From Nocardia aurea (GTDB lineage: Bacteria; Actinomycetota; Actinomycetes; Mycobacteriales; Mycobacteriaceae), in assembly GCF_003123685.1 (NCBI RefSeq), contig NZ_QCYJ01000085.1, forward strand, positions 248,001-312,000: DNA of 64,000 bases. Direction: 5' to 3'. Under the pieces are notes generated by a model, which did no database searches, was not told the DNA's origin, and worked only from the letters and a program-made list of their open reading frames with translations. The translations under genes were made by a program, and so were the position numbers. Positions 8,329 through 17,384 of the stretch are shown here, one piece after another (position 1 is the first letter of the stretch; each line of letters starts with the position of its first letter).

Positions 8329-9276
8329 TCACGGATCGGGGTCGCCGAAGAGGTCGAGCTGTTCGTGATCGGGGAGTCGGGTCCGCAGACGCGGCCTCGC
8401 GGCGGGGTGGTCGCGCCACGGCTCGGACCTGTGATGACCCAGGCGCGTGGCGATGGTGGCGAGCGGCAGCCCCTGGCCGCGTAGTCGCTGTTCCACGGTC
8501 GCGCGCAGCGTGGCGGGCGAGATATCGATCCCCGCGTCGACGCCGACGGCACGGATCGCGTCGTCTACGGTGCGGATGGCCAATCGGTGGTGGGGTGCGT
8601 GTTCGGCGAGGAATACCGCACGCTGTTCGGGATGGCCGCGTAGCAGGCGGTGGCGTTCACTGAGCCAGGCGGTCATCGCGGCGCGGGTGCCGGGTTGGAT
8701 CGGCATCCGTCTGGTCGCGCCGGTGGAATCGGTGAGGGTGACGGTGCCGGGCCAGCGGGCCAGATCGAGCCCGGTCAGATCGAGGGCGGCGAGTTCGGTC
8801 TTGCGTGGTCCGACATCGAGTCCGAGGGCGATCATGGCGAAGGTTCGCGGCCCGCGCGCGGCCGCGACCCGCAGTACCGCCCGCTGGTCGATGGGGGACA
8901 GCGTGTTCGGGGCGAGTGGGTCGAGTATCGCGCGGGGCGTGGCAGGCGTGCCGAGTCCGAGCCACCGGTAGAACGCGGTCAGGACGGTGAACGCGGTGGC
9001 GACGGTGCGGGCGGCGATACCGTGATCGTGCACGGCGGTGGTGAGATAGGCGTCGACGGCGCGGTCCCGGCCGAGCGGGGAGTGCAGCGCGTCGTCGTAT
9101 CCGCCGGTGTCGCGTAGCCAGGCGAGGAAGTGACCGGCGCGATCGCCGTACGTTCCGCGGTCCTCGCGACCGAGGTCGTCCCGGCTGGCGAGGGAGGCGG
9201 TGAATCCGGTCAGGATCGGAGATGCCGCGATCCGCACCGGCATCAATTCGCCCGTGTCGAATGCGTCTTCGCTCAC
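8329..9276 (-). CDS. Degenerate tyrosine recombinase-like protein
   Basis: 315 residues with the architecture of a XerC/D-type integrase: a SAM-like core-binding domain (residues 20-110, ending AFYRWLGLG) and a catalytic-fold domain. R158 in GPRKTEL matches the first catalytic Arg, R258 the Arg of HxxR, and H281 the His of LGH. However, the first His of HxxR is Ala255 and there is no tyrosine anywhere after residue 103, so the nucleophile is missing. GTG 9276 follows GGGAGGC. Probably a DNA-binding relic or a repurposed protein, not an active recombinase. Confidence 0.72.
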   Translation of the reverse strand: MSEDAFDTGELMPVRIAASPILTGFTASLASRDDLGREDRGTYGDRAGHFLAWLRDTGGYDDALHSPLGRDRAVDAYLTTAVHDHGIAARTVATAFTVLTAFYRWLGLGTPATPRAILDPLAPNTLSPIDQRAVLRVAAARGPRTFAMIALGLDVGPRKTELAALDLTGLDLARWPGTVTLTDSTGATRRMPIQPGTRAAMTAWLSERHRLLRGHPEQRAVFLAEHAPHHRLAIRTVDDAIRAVGVDAGIDISPATLRATVEQRLRGQGLPLATIATRLGHHRSEPWRDHPAARPRLRTRLPDHEQLDLFGDPDP

Positions 9277-9365
9277 CGTCGCCTCCCGTGTCGTCGACCG
9301 TTGGATCCCAGGATGACAGGCGGGACCGACAGGATCTGCCGGCGACCGCGATGGTGTCCCGAGGG

Positions 9366-10490
9366 TCAGCCGAACGGGTCGTTGCGGCGGACGCCCCGAT
9401 AGATGCCGCGGCGGACGATCCACGGCATCAGCACTCGGTCGATCGACCACGCGGGGAATCGGAAGGCCCGGCCGCCGGGTGTGAAGACTTCCAGCCCGTC
9501 CGGTTGCGCGCCCAGGACCGAGCCCCACTTCCGTTGCGGCGGGCGATATCCGCGCGGCGCGCGATTCTCGAAGAGTGCTCGGAGATTGTGCGCGAGCAGG
9601 GTGTCGGCCCTGTTGCGCGCGGAGGTCCGCAGCGGGTCGGTGGCGGCGACGTCGCCGATCGCGAAGACCTCGGGATGGTCGGGGAGGCACAGTTCGGGGG
9701 TGACCCGGACGAAACCGTGGTCGTCGAGCAGTTCGGTGGGCAGCCAGTTCGTATTGGGGCGTACACGGCCGGTCGCCCACACGACGGCGTCGGCGGTCGT
9801 GGCCGGTTGGCCGGTCGACCATTCGACCGGTTCGGCGGTGATCTCGTCGCAGGCGAAACCGTCGGGAATCAACGCACGGTGTCCCGGGTGGACGCCCACG
9901 CCGAATTCGTCGAGACGCCGCAGGATCCGGCGCCAGATTCGAGGGTGATGTCCGAGCAGCGCCCGCTCACCCGGAAAGTACAGGTCGACTCGCTTGTCCG
10001 GCCAGGCACGCGCCAGATTGGCCGCACTGCTCACCGCCGCGGCTCCGCCGCCGATCACCAGTACCGACGACGCGCCACGCAGACGGTCGTTGGCGTCGCG
10101 GAGTTCGGCGCCGATCTGCTCGGCGGTCCGCACACCCGGTCTGCGCCAGAATCCGTTGGACACACCGGTCGCGATGACCAGCGCGTCATAGGGCTGCGCG
10201 ATCGTGCCCGCCGCGTCACCGCGCAGGAACACCTTTCGCGCGGCGAGGTCGACTCCGGTGAGGGTGGCGTGGATCGTCTGCACGCGATCGAGACCGCGGA
10301 ACCTGTCGAACGGAATCCAATAGTCGCGCGCCCAGACCTCGGGCCTGCTGAGCCGCACACCCAATTCCTGACCGCTGACGAGCGCGGGTTTGTCCGAAAT
10401 ACCCACGACGTCGGCATGAGCCGCCGCTCGGATCGCGGTCAGGACGCCGGTGTCGCCGAGCCCGGCGATCACCACGCGGGGGCGACTCAT
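9366..10490 (-). CDS. NAD(P)/FAD-dependent oxidoreductase (AMID/NDH-2-like)
   Basis: 374 residues with two Rossmann folds: RVVIAGLGDTGVLTAIRA at the N-terminus for FAD and SVLVIGGGAAAVSSAANLA in the middle for NAD(P), plus the FAD motif EVFAIGDVAA near residue 290. Short C-terminus without a membrane anchor. This pattern fits single-component pyridine nucleotide-disulfide-type oxidoreductases such as AMID-like or type II NADH dehydrogenase relatives. The electron acceptor cannot be deduced. It reads in the same direction as the small Cys-rich gene upstream, 87 bases away. Confidence 0.85.
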   Translation of the reverse strand: MSRPRVVIAGLGDTGVLTAIRAAAHADVVGISDKPALVSGQELGVRLSRPEVWARDYWIPFDRFRGLDRVQTIHATLTGVDLAARKVFLRGDAAGTIAQPYDALVIATGVSNGFWRRPGVRTAEQIGAELRDANDRLRGASSVLVIGGGAAAVSSAANLARAWPDKRVDLYFPGERALLGHHPRIWRRILRRLDEFGVGVHPGHRALIPDGFACDEITAEPVEWSTGQPATTADAVVWATGRVRPNTNWLPTELLDDHGFVRVTPELCLPDHPEVFAIGDVAATDPLRTSARNRADTLLAHNLRALFENRAPRGYRPPQRKWGSVLGAQPDGLEVFTPGGRAFRFPAWSIDRVLMPWIVRRGIYRGVRRNDPFG

Positions 10491-10577
10491 CTCGCCTCAC
10501 CACTGCCGCACACACCTGCCACGGTATGCGTCGCCCGTGTACCGAGGGACGAAATCGCCGCGATTCTCCGCTCGAGG

Positions 10578-10829
10578 TCACGCGGTATCGCGTCGCCTCC
10601 CGATGACCGGCGGCTGTCCGCTCATGGTGGTCGGGGACGCGGGGCCGGTCCAGCCGCAGGGCGACGCGCATGTCGCCAGTGCCCGGGTCGATTCGGTGCC
10701 GTCGCTGTAGGTGGTGACGTGGATCGACGCCGTGGCGGGATATCCGCACCGTAGGCATTTGCCGAAGTAGTTGATGATCTCGTTGACCTGGGTGCCCGTC
10801 GTGATTCGGCGGGCTTCTTCGATGCTCAT
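10578..10829 (-). CDS. Small Cys-containing hypothetical protein, possible zinc ribbon
   Basis: 83 residues. CLRCGY near residue 25 and CASPCGW near residue 53 form two cysteine pairs that could bind one zinc ion. The rest is a helical N-terminus and a Ser/Thr-rich beta segment. No export signal. It reads toward the oxidoreductase gene and could be cotranscribed. Function unknown; four-Cys ribbons of this size often bind nucleic acid or protein, which is inference only. Confidence 0.6.
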   Translation of the reverse strand: MSIEEARRITTGTQVNEIINYFGKCLRCGYPATASIHVTTYSDGTESTRALATCASPCGWTGPASPTTMSGQPPVIGRRRDTA

Positions 10830-11207
10830 GGGTTGCCGTTTCGTGTACTGGTGCCGGGCCCGAGCACCGCGAACTCGGGCGGAGCAGGGTGGATATCGTG
10901 CCCGAACAAACCTGGAACAGCTGATAACTTACCGGACGGACGGGAACTCGGATCGACTTTTCGTGACGTCGTGCGCGACGCACGCATCGCACCACGCGTA
11001 TCCCCTCCTTCTTGCCTGTCGCCGACCGTGCGACCTCGGTGGCATGTTCCCGTCCACCCGTTTCCATTGCTGGAATTTTGAGTAACATATAGCTACCGGA
11101 TCCGGCTCGGCGCTTCGGGTCGACCGGCAAAAGGGAGAGCCGCGTGCACGGTTCGTCCCCGTGTGCGGACTCGACCGTGTGAACCGCGTACGGCGTCAGG
11201 AGGTTCG
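10830..11207. other. Divergent intergenic region without a convincing gene
   Basis: 378 bases between the small Cys-rich gene and the next plus-strand small gene. Local AT-rich stretches (for example TAACATATAGCTACC near 11081-11096) could hold promoters. Short open frames on both strands lack ribosome sites and coding character. Confidence 0.5.
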
Positions 11208-11408
11208 ATGGAAAAGTCGACGGCCCGTCGCGGACCGCATCGGATCGGCCTCGCGGACATCGTTCGCGAATACGGCGCAGCGGCGGTGCTCCGGCGCGTC
11301 GCGGACCTTCGCGGGGTGGGACTGTCCGAGCCTGCCGCGGCGATCGAACTGGAGATGGCGCAGCTGTCCGGTACAGCGACGCCACCGGAGCTCATAAGTG
11401 ATCACTGA
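11208..11408 (+). CDS. Small hypothetical protein, 66 aa
   Basis: Begins at ATG 11208 with a strong AGGAGG site four bases upstream, which decides the start. The product is helical: GLADIVREYGAAAVLRRVADL, then a Leu/Glu-rich segment ending PPELISDH. No signal peptide, membrane segment or cysteines. Function unknown. About 300 bases upstream of the rubber oxygenase gene on the same strand; a link is possible but not shown. Confidence 0.55.
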   Translation: MEKSTARRGPHRIGLADIVREYGAAAVLRRVADLRGVGLSEPAAAIELEMAQLSGTATPPELISDH

Positions 11409-11705
11409 TTCTTTCGTATGGTGATAGCTTCGGCGCCGGGGATATGTCGAGTCCCGGCATCGGTGGCACTGCCGCCCGCGCCCCCGCCTGTTGATTGAAA
11501 CAGCTGATCAGCAGGCTCTTTGATCTATCGGAGCGCAGCGTCCCACCGCCGCTCGATCGTCTCGATGACGGAGCGGGAAAAATTTACTCGGATACCGCGC
11601 GCTGTCTCAGAGACTCTGTTAAGTTACTGATAGTTCTCACAGTGCGGCCGAGTATCAGGGCTCTGTCGTGCGAAGAGATGTTGCTCAATGAGGAGTGTTC
11701 GAACG

Positions 11706-12929
11706 ATGGACGAATTGAACAGGCGCAATGCCTTCAAGATCGGCGGGGCCGCGCTCGGCGCGATGGGTGCGTTGGCCCTCGTCACGCCCGCGCGCGCGGA
11801 GCCGTGGACGTGGTCACCGCAGGGTTCGGTCGCGGGCGCGGGGGAGGGCGCCGACCCGCTGGGTGTGTGGGACGAGGAGGCCGACCCCGTCGTCGCCAAC
11901 CTGCTCGACAATCACAATGTCGCCGATATCAACAATCTCCTGCGGACCTGGACCCGTAACGGCCAGCCGCTGCCCGCCGGATTGCCCACCGAGCTGCGGG
12001 ATTTCATGGAGTACGCCCGCCAACTCCCGTCGTGGACCGACCAGGGCAAACTGGGGTCCGCGATCGCGTTCAACGAGAAACGCGGTCTCTACCTCGGTGT
12101 GCTGTACGGCCTCGCCAGCGGCATGATGAGCACGGTGATCCCCAAGGAGGCGCGGTCGGTCTACTACTCCAAGGGCGGCGCGGACATGAAGGACCGCATC
12201 TCCAAGACCGCCAAACTCGGCTACGACATCGGTGCGGCCAATGCCTATGGGCCCGACGGGGAAATGGTCGTCACCTGTGTCAAGACCCGGCTGGTCCACG
12301 CCGCCGTGCGTCACCTGCTGCCGCAGTCGCCGCACTGGACCCGGGTCGCCGAAGAGGGCATCCCGATCAGTCAGAACGACATCATGGTGACCTGGCACAG
12401 TCTGCCGACCACGGTCATGCGGCATCTCACCGCGTGGAAGGTGCCGATTCCGGCCAACGAGTCGGAGGGCTTCCTGCACTCGTGGCAGGTGGCCGCGCAT
12501 ATGCTCGGCGTCCGCGACGAGTACATCCCCAACTCGTGGGGCGAGGCGAACTCCCAGGCCACCCAGGTGCTCGACCCCATCCTCATGGCGACCCCGGAAG
12601 GCATCAAACTCGCCGACATCCTGCTCGATCTCGGCGCGAATATCGACCTCACCATCCTGAGCAGGGGCGTGCTCGGCGCGTTCACGCGTTTCCTGTTGGG
12701 GGACAAGATCGCCGACTCGCTCTATATCCCGAGGGAGCCGGTGTGGAGTCCACTGCTCCAGGTGGCGTGGGGGCCGTTCATCGCGGTGCGCGAGGGTGCG
12801 TTGCCCATCGTTCCGCTGGCGAAGGAGACCTACTGGCTGTTCGACGAGTTCCTTCGGCGATTCGCGCTGTTCTACCTGAACGAACTCCAGCCGACGATCA
12901 GCATCGAAATCCCGCAGACCAACCGGTGA
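11706..12929 (+). CDS. lcp: Latex clearing protein (rubber oxygenase), secreted b-type cytochrome
   Basis: Extracellular heme dioxygenase that cleaves the double bonds of poly(cis-1,4-isoprene) to oligo-isoprenoids. From ATG 11706 the product is 407 residues, the length of Lcp from Streptomyces sp. K30, and the residues reported there fall at identical numbers: E148, R164, K167, T168 and proximal heme ligand H198. The N-terminus is a Tat signal (NRRNAFKIGG, hydrophobic core, ending TPARA near residue 31). The middle is the DUF2236/MpaB-type fold. Earlier in-frame starts lack support. No lcpR-type TetR regulator is adjacent. Strong case for an intact enzyme. Confidence 0.9.
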   Translation: MDELNRRNAFKIGGAALGAMGALALVTPARAEPWTWSPQGSVAGAGEGADPLGVWDEEADPVVANLLDNHNVADINNLLRTWTRNGQPLPAGLPTELRDFMEYARQLPSWTDQGKLGSAIAFNEKRGLYLGVLYGLASGMMSTVIPKEARSVYYSKGGADMKDRISKTAKLGYDIGAANAYGPDGEMVVTCVKTRLVHAAVRHLLPQSPHWTRVAEEGIPISQNDIMVTWHSLPTTVMRHLTAWKVPIPANESEGFLHSWQVAAHMLGVRDEYIPNSWGEANSQATQVLDPILMATPEGIKLADILLDLGANIDLTILSRGVLGAFTRFLLGDKIADSLYIPREPVWSPLLQVAWGPFIAVREGALPIVPLAKETYWLFDEFLRRFALFYLNELQPTISIEIPQTNR

Positions 12930-12951
12930 TCGGTGGGACCGCGGCGCGGTT

Positions 12952-12975
12952 GCCGGGGACGGTGCGGTCCCCGGC
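12952..12975 (+). terminator. Hairpin after lcp
   Basis: Perfect 9-bp stem GCCGGGGAC / GTCCCCGGC with a six-base loop, 22 bases after the lcp stop. No U-tract, as usual for high-GC actinobacteria. Confidence 0.6.
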
Positions 12976-12989
12976 GATCGCGCGGTGCG

Positions 12990-13187
12990 TCAACGGGAGC
13001 GGTGCTCGAGCAGCATCGCGGCGGCCGCCAGATGGATCAGGCAGTCGTCGGGATGGTGTTCGCCGTGGATCTTCTGTAATCGCCGTGCGCGCGCGACGGT
13101 GAGGTCGGTGACGTGCAGGCCACACAGATGTTCGGCCAGTCTGCTGTTCGCGTGAACGAAAGCGCGGCGCTCGGGTGCGTAGGGCAT
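12990..13187 (-). CDS. Possible small hypothetical protein
   Basis: A 65-residue frame starting MPYAPERRAFVHANSRLAEHL and ending in a helical segment with HPDDCLIHLAAAAMLLEH. It is convergent with lcp and sits after the lcp hairpin. The same frame stays open back to 13472, but that part has poor coding character. No ribosome site is obvious, so this call is tentative. Confidence 0.35.
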   Translation of the reverse strand: MPYAPERRAFVHANSRLAEHLCGLHVTDLTVARARRLQKIHGEHHPDDCLIHLAAAAMLLEHRSR

Positions 13188-13602
13188 CGTCGACAGCGGG
13201 CCTTTCCACGAGAATCGTCGAAATGCCTTCGCGACGTGATCCACCGGCGCCGCGACGGCAGTGCGGGAGTTTCGGAGCGGGTGTGATCGCCGAGCGGCGG
13301 TCGGGACGACTCGATCCGCTCGAAATGCCCAGTCTCGCAGCGTGATACATGGTCCTTGTTCGCTGCTGCGCGGTCGGCCGCCGATACTCGATTGCCGACT
13401 GCCCAGATCATGCCCGACACGCTCGGTCGCGGGCAAGTCGGACATGGTGTGCCCACTATGGCGCAGTGACATACTGTAAGGTGAACGGGAAAGCTTGCGG
13501 TAACGACCTGCCGGTCGGCGAGCGCGCCGTATAGGTCCCGGTCATGGTTCGTCGCCCCCTCGGTCGGCCGGTCCGGGACGCACAGAGGGGAGCCCCCGGA
13601 CG
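13188..13602. other. Intergenic region, no supported gene
   Basis: About 415 bases before the SDR gene. Open frames exist on both strands but none combines a ribosome site with coding-like composition. CATACTGTAAG near 13469 is AT-richer than its surroundings and may hold a promoter. Confidence 0.4.
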
Positions 13603-14451
13603 ATGCCGGACGACCACAAACCGCTCGCGGGCAGGACCATGATCATGTCCGGCGGTAGCCGGGGCATCGGCCTCGAGATCGCCGAGCGGGCCGCCGAGGA
13701 CGGTGCGAACATCACGCTGATCGCGAAGACGGATCAGCCGCATCCCAAACTGGAGGGCACCATCCACACCGCGGGCGAGCGGATCGAAGCCGCCGGTGGG
13801 GCGGTGCTGAAATTCGTCGGGGACGTCCGGGACGACGACGCCGTCGCCCGTGCCGTCGAGCAGACCGTCGAACGCTTCGGCGGCATCGACATGGTGGTGA
13901 ACAACGCGTCCGCGATCGACCGCTCGTCCACCGACGCGCTGTCGATGAAGATGTACGACCTGATGCAGGACATCAACTGCCGCGGCAGCTTCCTGCTGTC
14001 GAAACTCTGTATTCCGGCGCTGCGGGAATCGGCGCGGAACAGGCGAAACCCGCACATCCTTACCCTGTCGCCACCGTTGAACCTCGATCCGCGATGGGCG
14101 GGCGGTCAACTCGGCTACACCATCGCCAAATACGGCATGTCGTTGACGACCCTCGGCCTGGCCGAGGAGTTGCGGGCCGACGGCATCGGGGTGAACTCGC
14201 TGTGGCCGCGGACCACGATCGCCACGGCGGCCATCCGCAATCGCCCCGGCGGTGCGCAGCGCTTCGCGCGGTCGCGCACCCCGCGGATCTGCGCGGACGC
14301 CGCCTACCTCGTTCTCACATCGCCGGGCCAAGACACGACCGGCAATTTCTTCATCGACGACGACGTGCTCGCCGAGCACGGGATCACCGACTTGGACAGC
14401 TATCGGGTCACACCCGGCGACGGCCCGCTCAACGCGGACATGTTCCTGTAG
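13603..14451 (+). CDS. Short-chain dehydrogenase/reductase (HSDL2-like)
   Basis: 282 residues. NAD(P)-binding motif SGGSRGIG near residue 20, NNAS at about 105-108, and YTIAK providing the catalytic Tyr and Lys; the Ser is in ILTLSPP. The HPKLEGTIHTAGERIEAAGG insert resembles the HSDL2-like/peroxisomal-type SDR group that acts in lipid metabolism. The crotonase gene begins 23 bases downstream, so the pair probably serves one acyl-CoA pathway. The substrate is not evident. Confidence 0.88.
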   Translation: MPDDHKPLAGRTMIMSGGSRGIGLEIAERAAEDGANITLIAKTDQPHPKLEGTIHTAGERIEAAGGAVLKFVGDVRDDDAVARAVEQTVERFGGIDMVVNNASAIDRSSTDALSMKMYDLMQDINCRGSFLLSKLCIPALRESARNRRNPHILTLSPPLNLDPRWAGGQLGYTIAKYGMSLTTLGLAEELRADGIGVNSLWPRTTIATAAIRNRPGGAQRFARSRTPRICADAAYLVLTSPGQDTTGNFFIDDDVLAEHGITDLDSYRVTPGDGPLNADMFL

Positions 14452-14474
14452 CGGCGACGAACGGATTCGAATCG

Positions 14475-15281
14475 ATGACCGAACAGACCGTGCTGCGGCA
14501 TCTGCGCGACGACGGCGTCAGCACACTGATATTGAACCGCCCGCATCGCAAGAACGCGATCACCCTCGAGTTGTGGGCCGCCCTGCGAACCGCGCTGGAC
14601 GATATCGCCCATGATCCGACGGTGCGCGCGGTGGTCGTCACCGGTGCGGGCGACGCTTTCTGCTCCGGCGCCGATGTCGTCGACAGTGACCCGTACGCGC
14701 CCCCTTTCGTCAAACTGCAGGCGATATCCGAAGTCGCGCAGCGGCTACACGACCTCGCGCTGCCGACCATCGCCAAGGTGCGAGGCGTCGCGGTGGGCGC
14801 GGGATGGAATCTGGCGTTGGGCTGTGACCTCGTGGTCGCCACGCCCGACGCGAAGTTCTCGCAGGTGTTCGCCCGCCGGGGGCTCTCGCTCGACTGCGGT
14901 GGTTCCTGGCTGCTGCCCAAACTCGTCGGAGTCCAGCAGGCCAAACGTTTGGCGCTGCTCGCCGAGTTCATCGATGCCGAGGAGGCGCGTGAACTGGGCC
15001 TGGTCACCTGGATCAAGGCGTCCGAGGAGATCGACGAGTTCGTCGCCGAGAAGGCGCGGCGGCTGGCCGCGGGCCCTCCCATCGCGATGGCGCAGACGAA
15101 AGCGCTGCTCAACGAGGGGGCCGACCGCACGATGCGCGAGGCGCTCGCCAGCGAATCACGAGTCCAGGCCGTCAATTTCGCGACCACCGACGTCCCGGAA
15201 GCCTATGCGGCGTTCACCGACAAGCGCGAGACCGCGTTCACCGGCGGGTGGAATGTGCGTCGACCGGAGGCACCGCGGTAG
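14475..15281 (+). CDS. Enoyl-CoA hydratase/isomerase family protein
   Basis: Crotonase-fold protein of 268 residues. The two oxyanion-hole segments are present: AGDAFCSGADV near 60-70 and GVAVGAGWNLALGCDLVVA near 105-122. N-terminal LNRPHRKNAIT is typical. The hydratase Glu pair is not obvious at the usual spot, so it may be an isomerase or another crotonase. It closely follows the SDR gene in an apparent two-gene operon. Confidence 0.88.
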   Translation: MTEQTVLRHLRDDGVSTLILNRPHRKNAITLELWAALRTALDDIAHDPTVRAVVVTGAGDAFCSGADVVDSDPYAPPFVKLQAISEVAQRLHDLALPTIAKVRGVAVGAGWNLALGCDLVVATPDAKFSQVFARRGLSLDCGGSWLLPKLVGVQQAKRLALLAEFIDAEEARELGLVTWIKASEEIDEFVAEKARRLAAGPPIAMAQTKALLNEGADRTMREALASESRVQAVNFATTDVPEAYAAFTDKRETAFTGGWNVRRPEAPR

Positions 15282-15717
15282 GGGAGACCGGCCCGGGTGC
15301 CGCAGCACGCAAGTTCGGGCCCTGGTGCGGCGGTAGGGGAGTGGTCGGTCGTCGCGTCTCGTGGTGATCGACCGACCGGTGTTGTCGGACACGGTCACCA
15401 CTGCGCTGTTGATCACGCTCAACCAACCCATACCGATACGTTCATATGCGCATCAAAACATGAATCGCGATCGTGACCAGGGTCACTGTCCGATGCAGAT
15501 TGCGCCGAAAAACCGCTGACTACCAGGAAGGAACCGGTAGCGCGCCCGGTCGGCAGGTGGAAAATCGCGTGATTCCTGTCGGTGGCACCCGGAATACTGG
15601 CCCGCGCCCGATGAGTTCGAGTAGCTCGGCCCGTCTTCATCGCTGTGGCGCCGGAACACGATCCGTGGTCCGGGTGCCGCGCCCCTTCTGTCAATGTGTC
15701 AACCCCGGAGGTATTCG
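15282..15717. other. Intergenic region upstream of the DHA2 exporter
   Basis: 436 bases with no supported gene. It contains a 6-bp inverted repeat GTGACC-AG-GGTCAC at 15473-15486 and ATGCGCAT just upstream, possible operator sites for the exporter. No dedicated regulator gene is adjacent. Confidence 0.45.
15473..15486. promoter_or_regulatory. Short inverted repeat, possible operator
   Basis: GTGACC AG GGTCAC, two perfect 6-bp half-sites about 230 bases upstream of the MFS gene. Size and symmetry would suit a dimeric repressor, but the distance makes this tentative. Confidence 0.3.
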
Positions 15718-17181
15718 ATGTCCGCCGAACCATCCGCTCCCGTATCGGGAGGGCGGACACCGACCGTCATCCGGATCCTGGTGCTCGCGACGTTCGTGGT
15801 GATCCTGAACGAGACCATCATGATCAACGCGATCCCGCGGTTGATGGCGGATCTCGAGGTCACCGAGCGCGCGGCGCAGTGGGTGTCCACCGCCTTCATG
15901 CTGACGATGGCCGCGGTCATCCCGACCACCGGCTGGTTTCTCCAGCGTGTCACCACCAGACGGGCGTACGCGGTGGCGATGGGGGTGTTCATGGCGGGTA
16001 CCGCGCTGTCCGCGGTCGCGCCGTCGTTCGCGGTACTGCTCATCGGGCGGATCATCCAGGCGGGCGGCACCGCGGTGATGATGCCGCTGCTGATGACCAC
16101 CCTGATGACGGTGGTGCCCGAACAGGATCGCGGCCGGGTGATGGGCAACGTCACCCTCGCCATCTCGGTAGCGCCCGCGATGGGGCCGGTCGTCTCGGGC
16201 CTGGTGCTCCAGGTCGGTTCGTGGCGTTGGCTGTTCGTCCTCGTCCTGCCGATCGCGGGAATCATCACCTGGTTGGGCCTGCGTCAGCTCGAGAACGTCG
16301 GTGAACCGCAGGCGGGAGCCATCGATTGGGCCAGCGTGGTGCTGGCGGCGTTCGGCTTCGGCGGCCTGGTGTTCGGCCTCAGCAAATTCGAGACCGGCAA
16401 CGTCACCGGTCCGGTGCTGATCGCCGCCGGCGGCGCGGCGCTCATCATCGCGTTCGTGTTCCGTCAGCTGCGACTGCAGCGCACGGGTACGCCCCTGCTG
16501 GATCTTCGCGTGCTGTTGGCGGGCACCTACACCAAGGCTCTGATCCTGATGTCCGTCGCGTTCATGGCGATGCTCGGATCGATGATCCTGCTGCCGCTGT
16601 ACCTGCAGAATCTGCGCGGCCTGAGCGCGCTGGAGACCGGCCTGCTCGTCATGCCGGGCGGCCTGGTGATGGGTCTACTCGGACCGTCGGTCGGCAGGCT
16701 GTTCGATCGGTTCGGCGGACGTCCGCTGGTGATTCCCGGCTCGATCGGAATCGCCCTGTCACTGGCCGGGTTCACTCAGATCTCGATGACCATGCCGTAC
16801 TGGCAGTTGCTGATCCTGCACATCGTCATGATGGTGTCGATGGCCGCGACCTTCACCCCGGTCTTCACCCTCGGCCTCGGTGCGCTCCCACAGCACCTGT
16901 ACGCGCACGGCAGTTCGATGCTGGGCACCCTGCAACAGGTCGCCGCCGCCTTCGGTACGGCCCTGGTGGTGACGGTGATGTCGGCGCGCAGCACCGCGCT
17001 GGTCGCGGACGGTGTCGACGCGGTCGGCGCGCACCTCGACGGTATGCGCCTGGCCTTCCTGGTCTGCGCGGCAATGGCACTCGTCGTGATCGTCACGGCG
17101 GTGCTGCTCCCGAACCGGGCCGCGGCGCCCGAACCGGTCGACGAGTCCGAGGCCACGGCCCCGCAGCTGGTCAAGGGCTGA
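15718..17181 (+). CDS. DHA2-family MFS drug:H+ antiporter
   Basis: Inner-membrane exporter of 487 residues with about 14 predicted helices. The start is fixed by CGGAGG seven bases before ATG 15718. Helix 1 region VVILNETIMINAIPRLMADL matches the DHA2 motif (LDxTIVNVALP type); QWVSTAFMLTMAAVIPTTGWF, GRIIQAGGTAVMMPLL and the motif C-like segment ISVAPAMGPVVSGLV are also typical of EmrB/QacA proteins. Likely exports hydrophobic drugs or lipidic compounds. Single gene. Confidence 0.92.
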   Translation: MSAEPSAPVSGGRTPTVIRILVLATFVVILNETIMINAIPRLMADLEVTERAAQWVSTAFMLTMAAVIPTTGWFLQRVTTRRAYAVAMGVFMAGTALSAVAPSFAVLLIGRIIQAGGTAVMMPLLMTTLMTVVPEQDRGRVMGNVTLAISVAPAMGPVVSGLVLQVGSWRWLFVLVLPIAGIITWLGLRQLENVGEPQAGAIDWASVVLAAFGFGGLVFGLSKFETGNVTGPVLIAAGGAALIIAFVFRQLRLQRTGTPLLDLRVLLAGTYTKALILMSVAFMAMLGSMILLPLYLQNLRGLSALETGLLVMPGGLVMGLLGPSVGRLFDRFGGRPLVIPGSIGIALSLAGFTQISMTMPYWQLLILHIVMMVSMAATFTPVFTLGLGALPQHLYAHGSSMLGTLQQVAAAFGTALVVTVMSARSTALVADGVDAVGAHLDGMRLAFLVCAAMALVVIVTAVLLPNRAAAPEPVDESEATAPQLVKG

Positions 17182-17384
17182 GTACGGTGCGGTCCTCACG
17201 GCGGCGATCCCGTCGTGAAGACCGAACCGCACGGGGCCGGATGTCGCCGGCACTCCGTGCGGTCGAGCTTTTCCGAGTACACGACCGTTAGCTGTGAAGT
17301 AGCCTCGAATGTATGCGCCGCCGCGCGAATGCTCCCGGAGCATCGTCCCGGCGCTGGACATACACATGATCGAGGGAGAAGACC

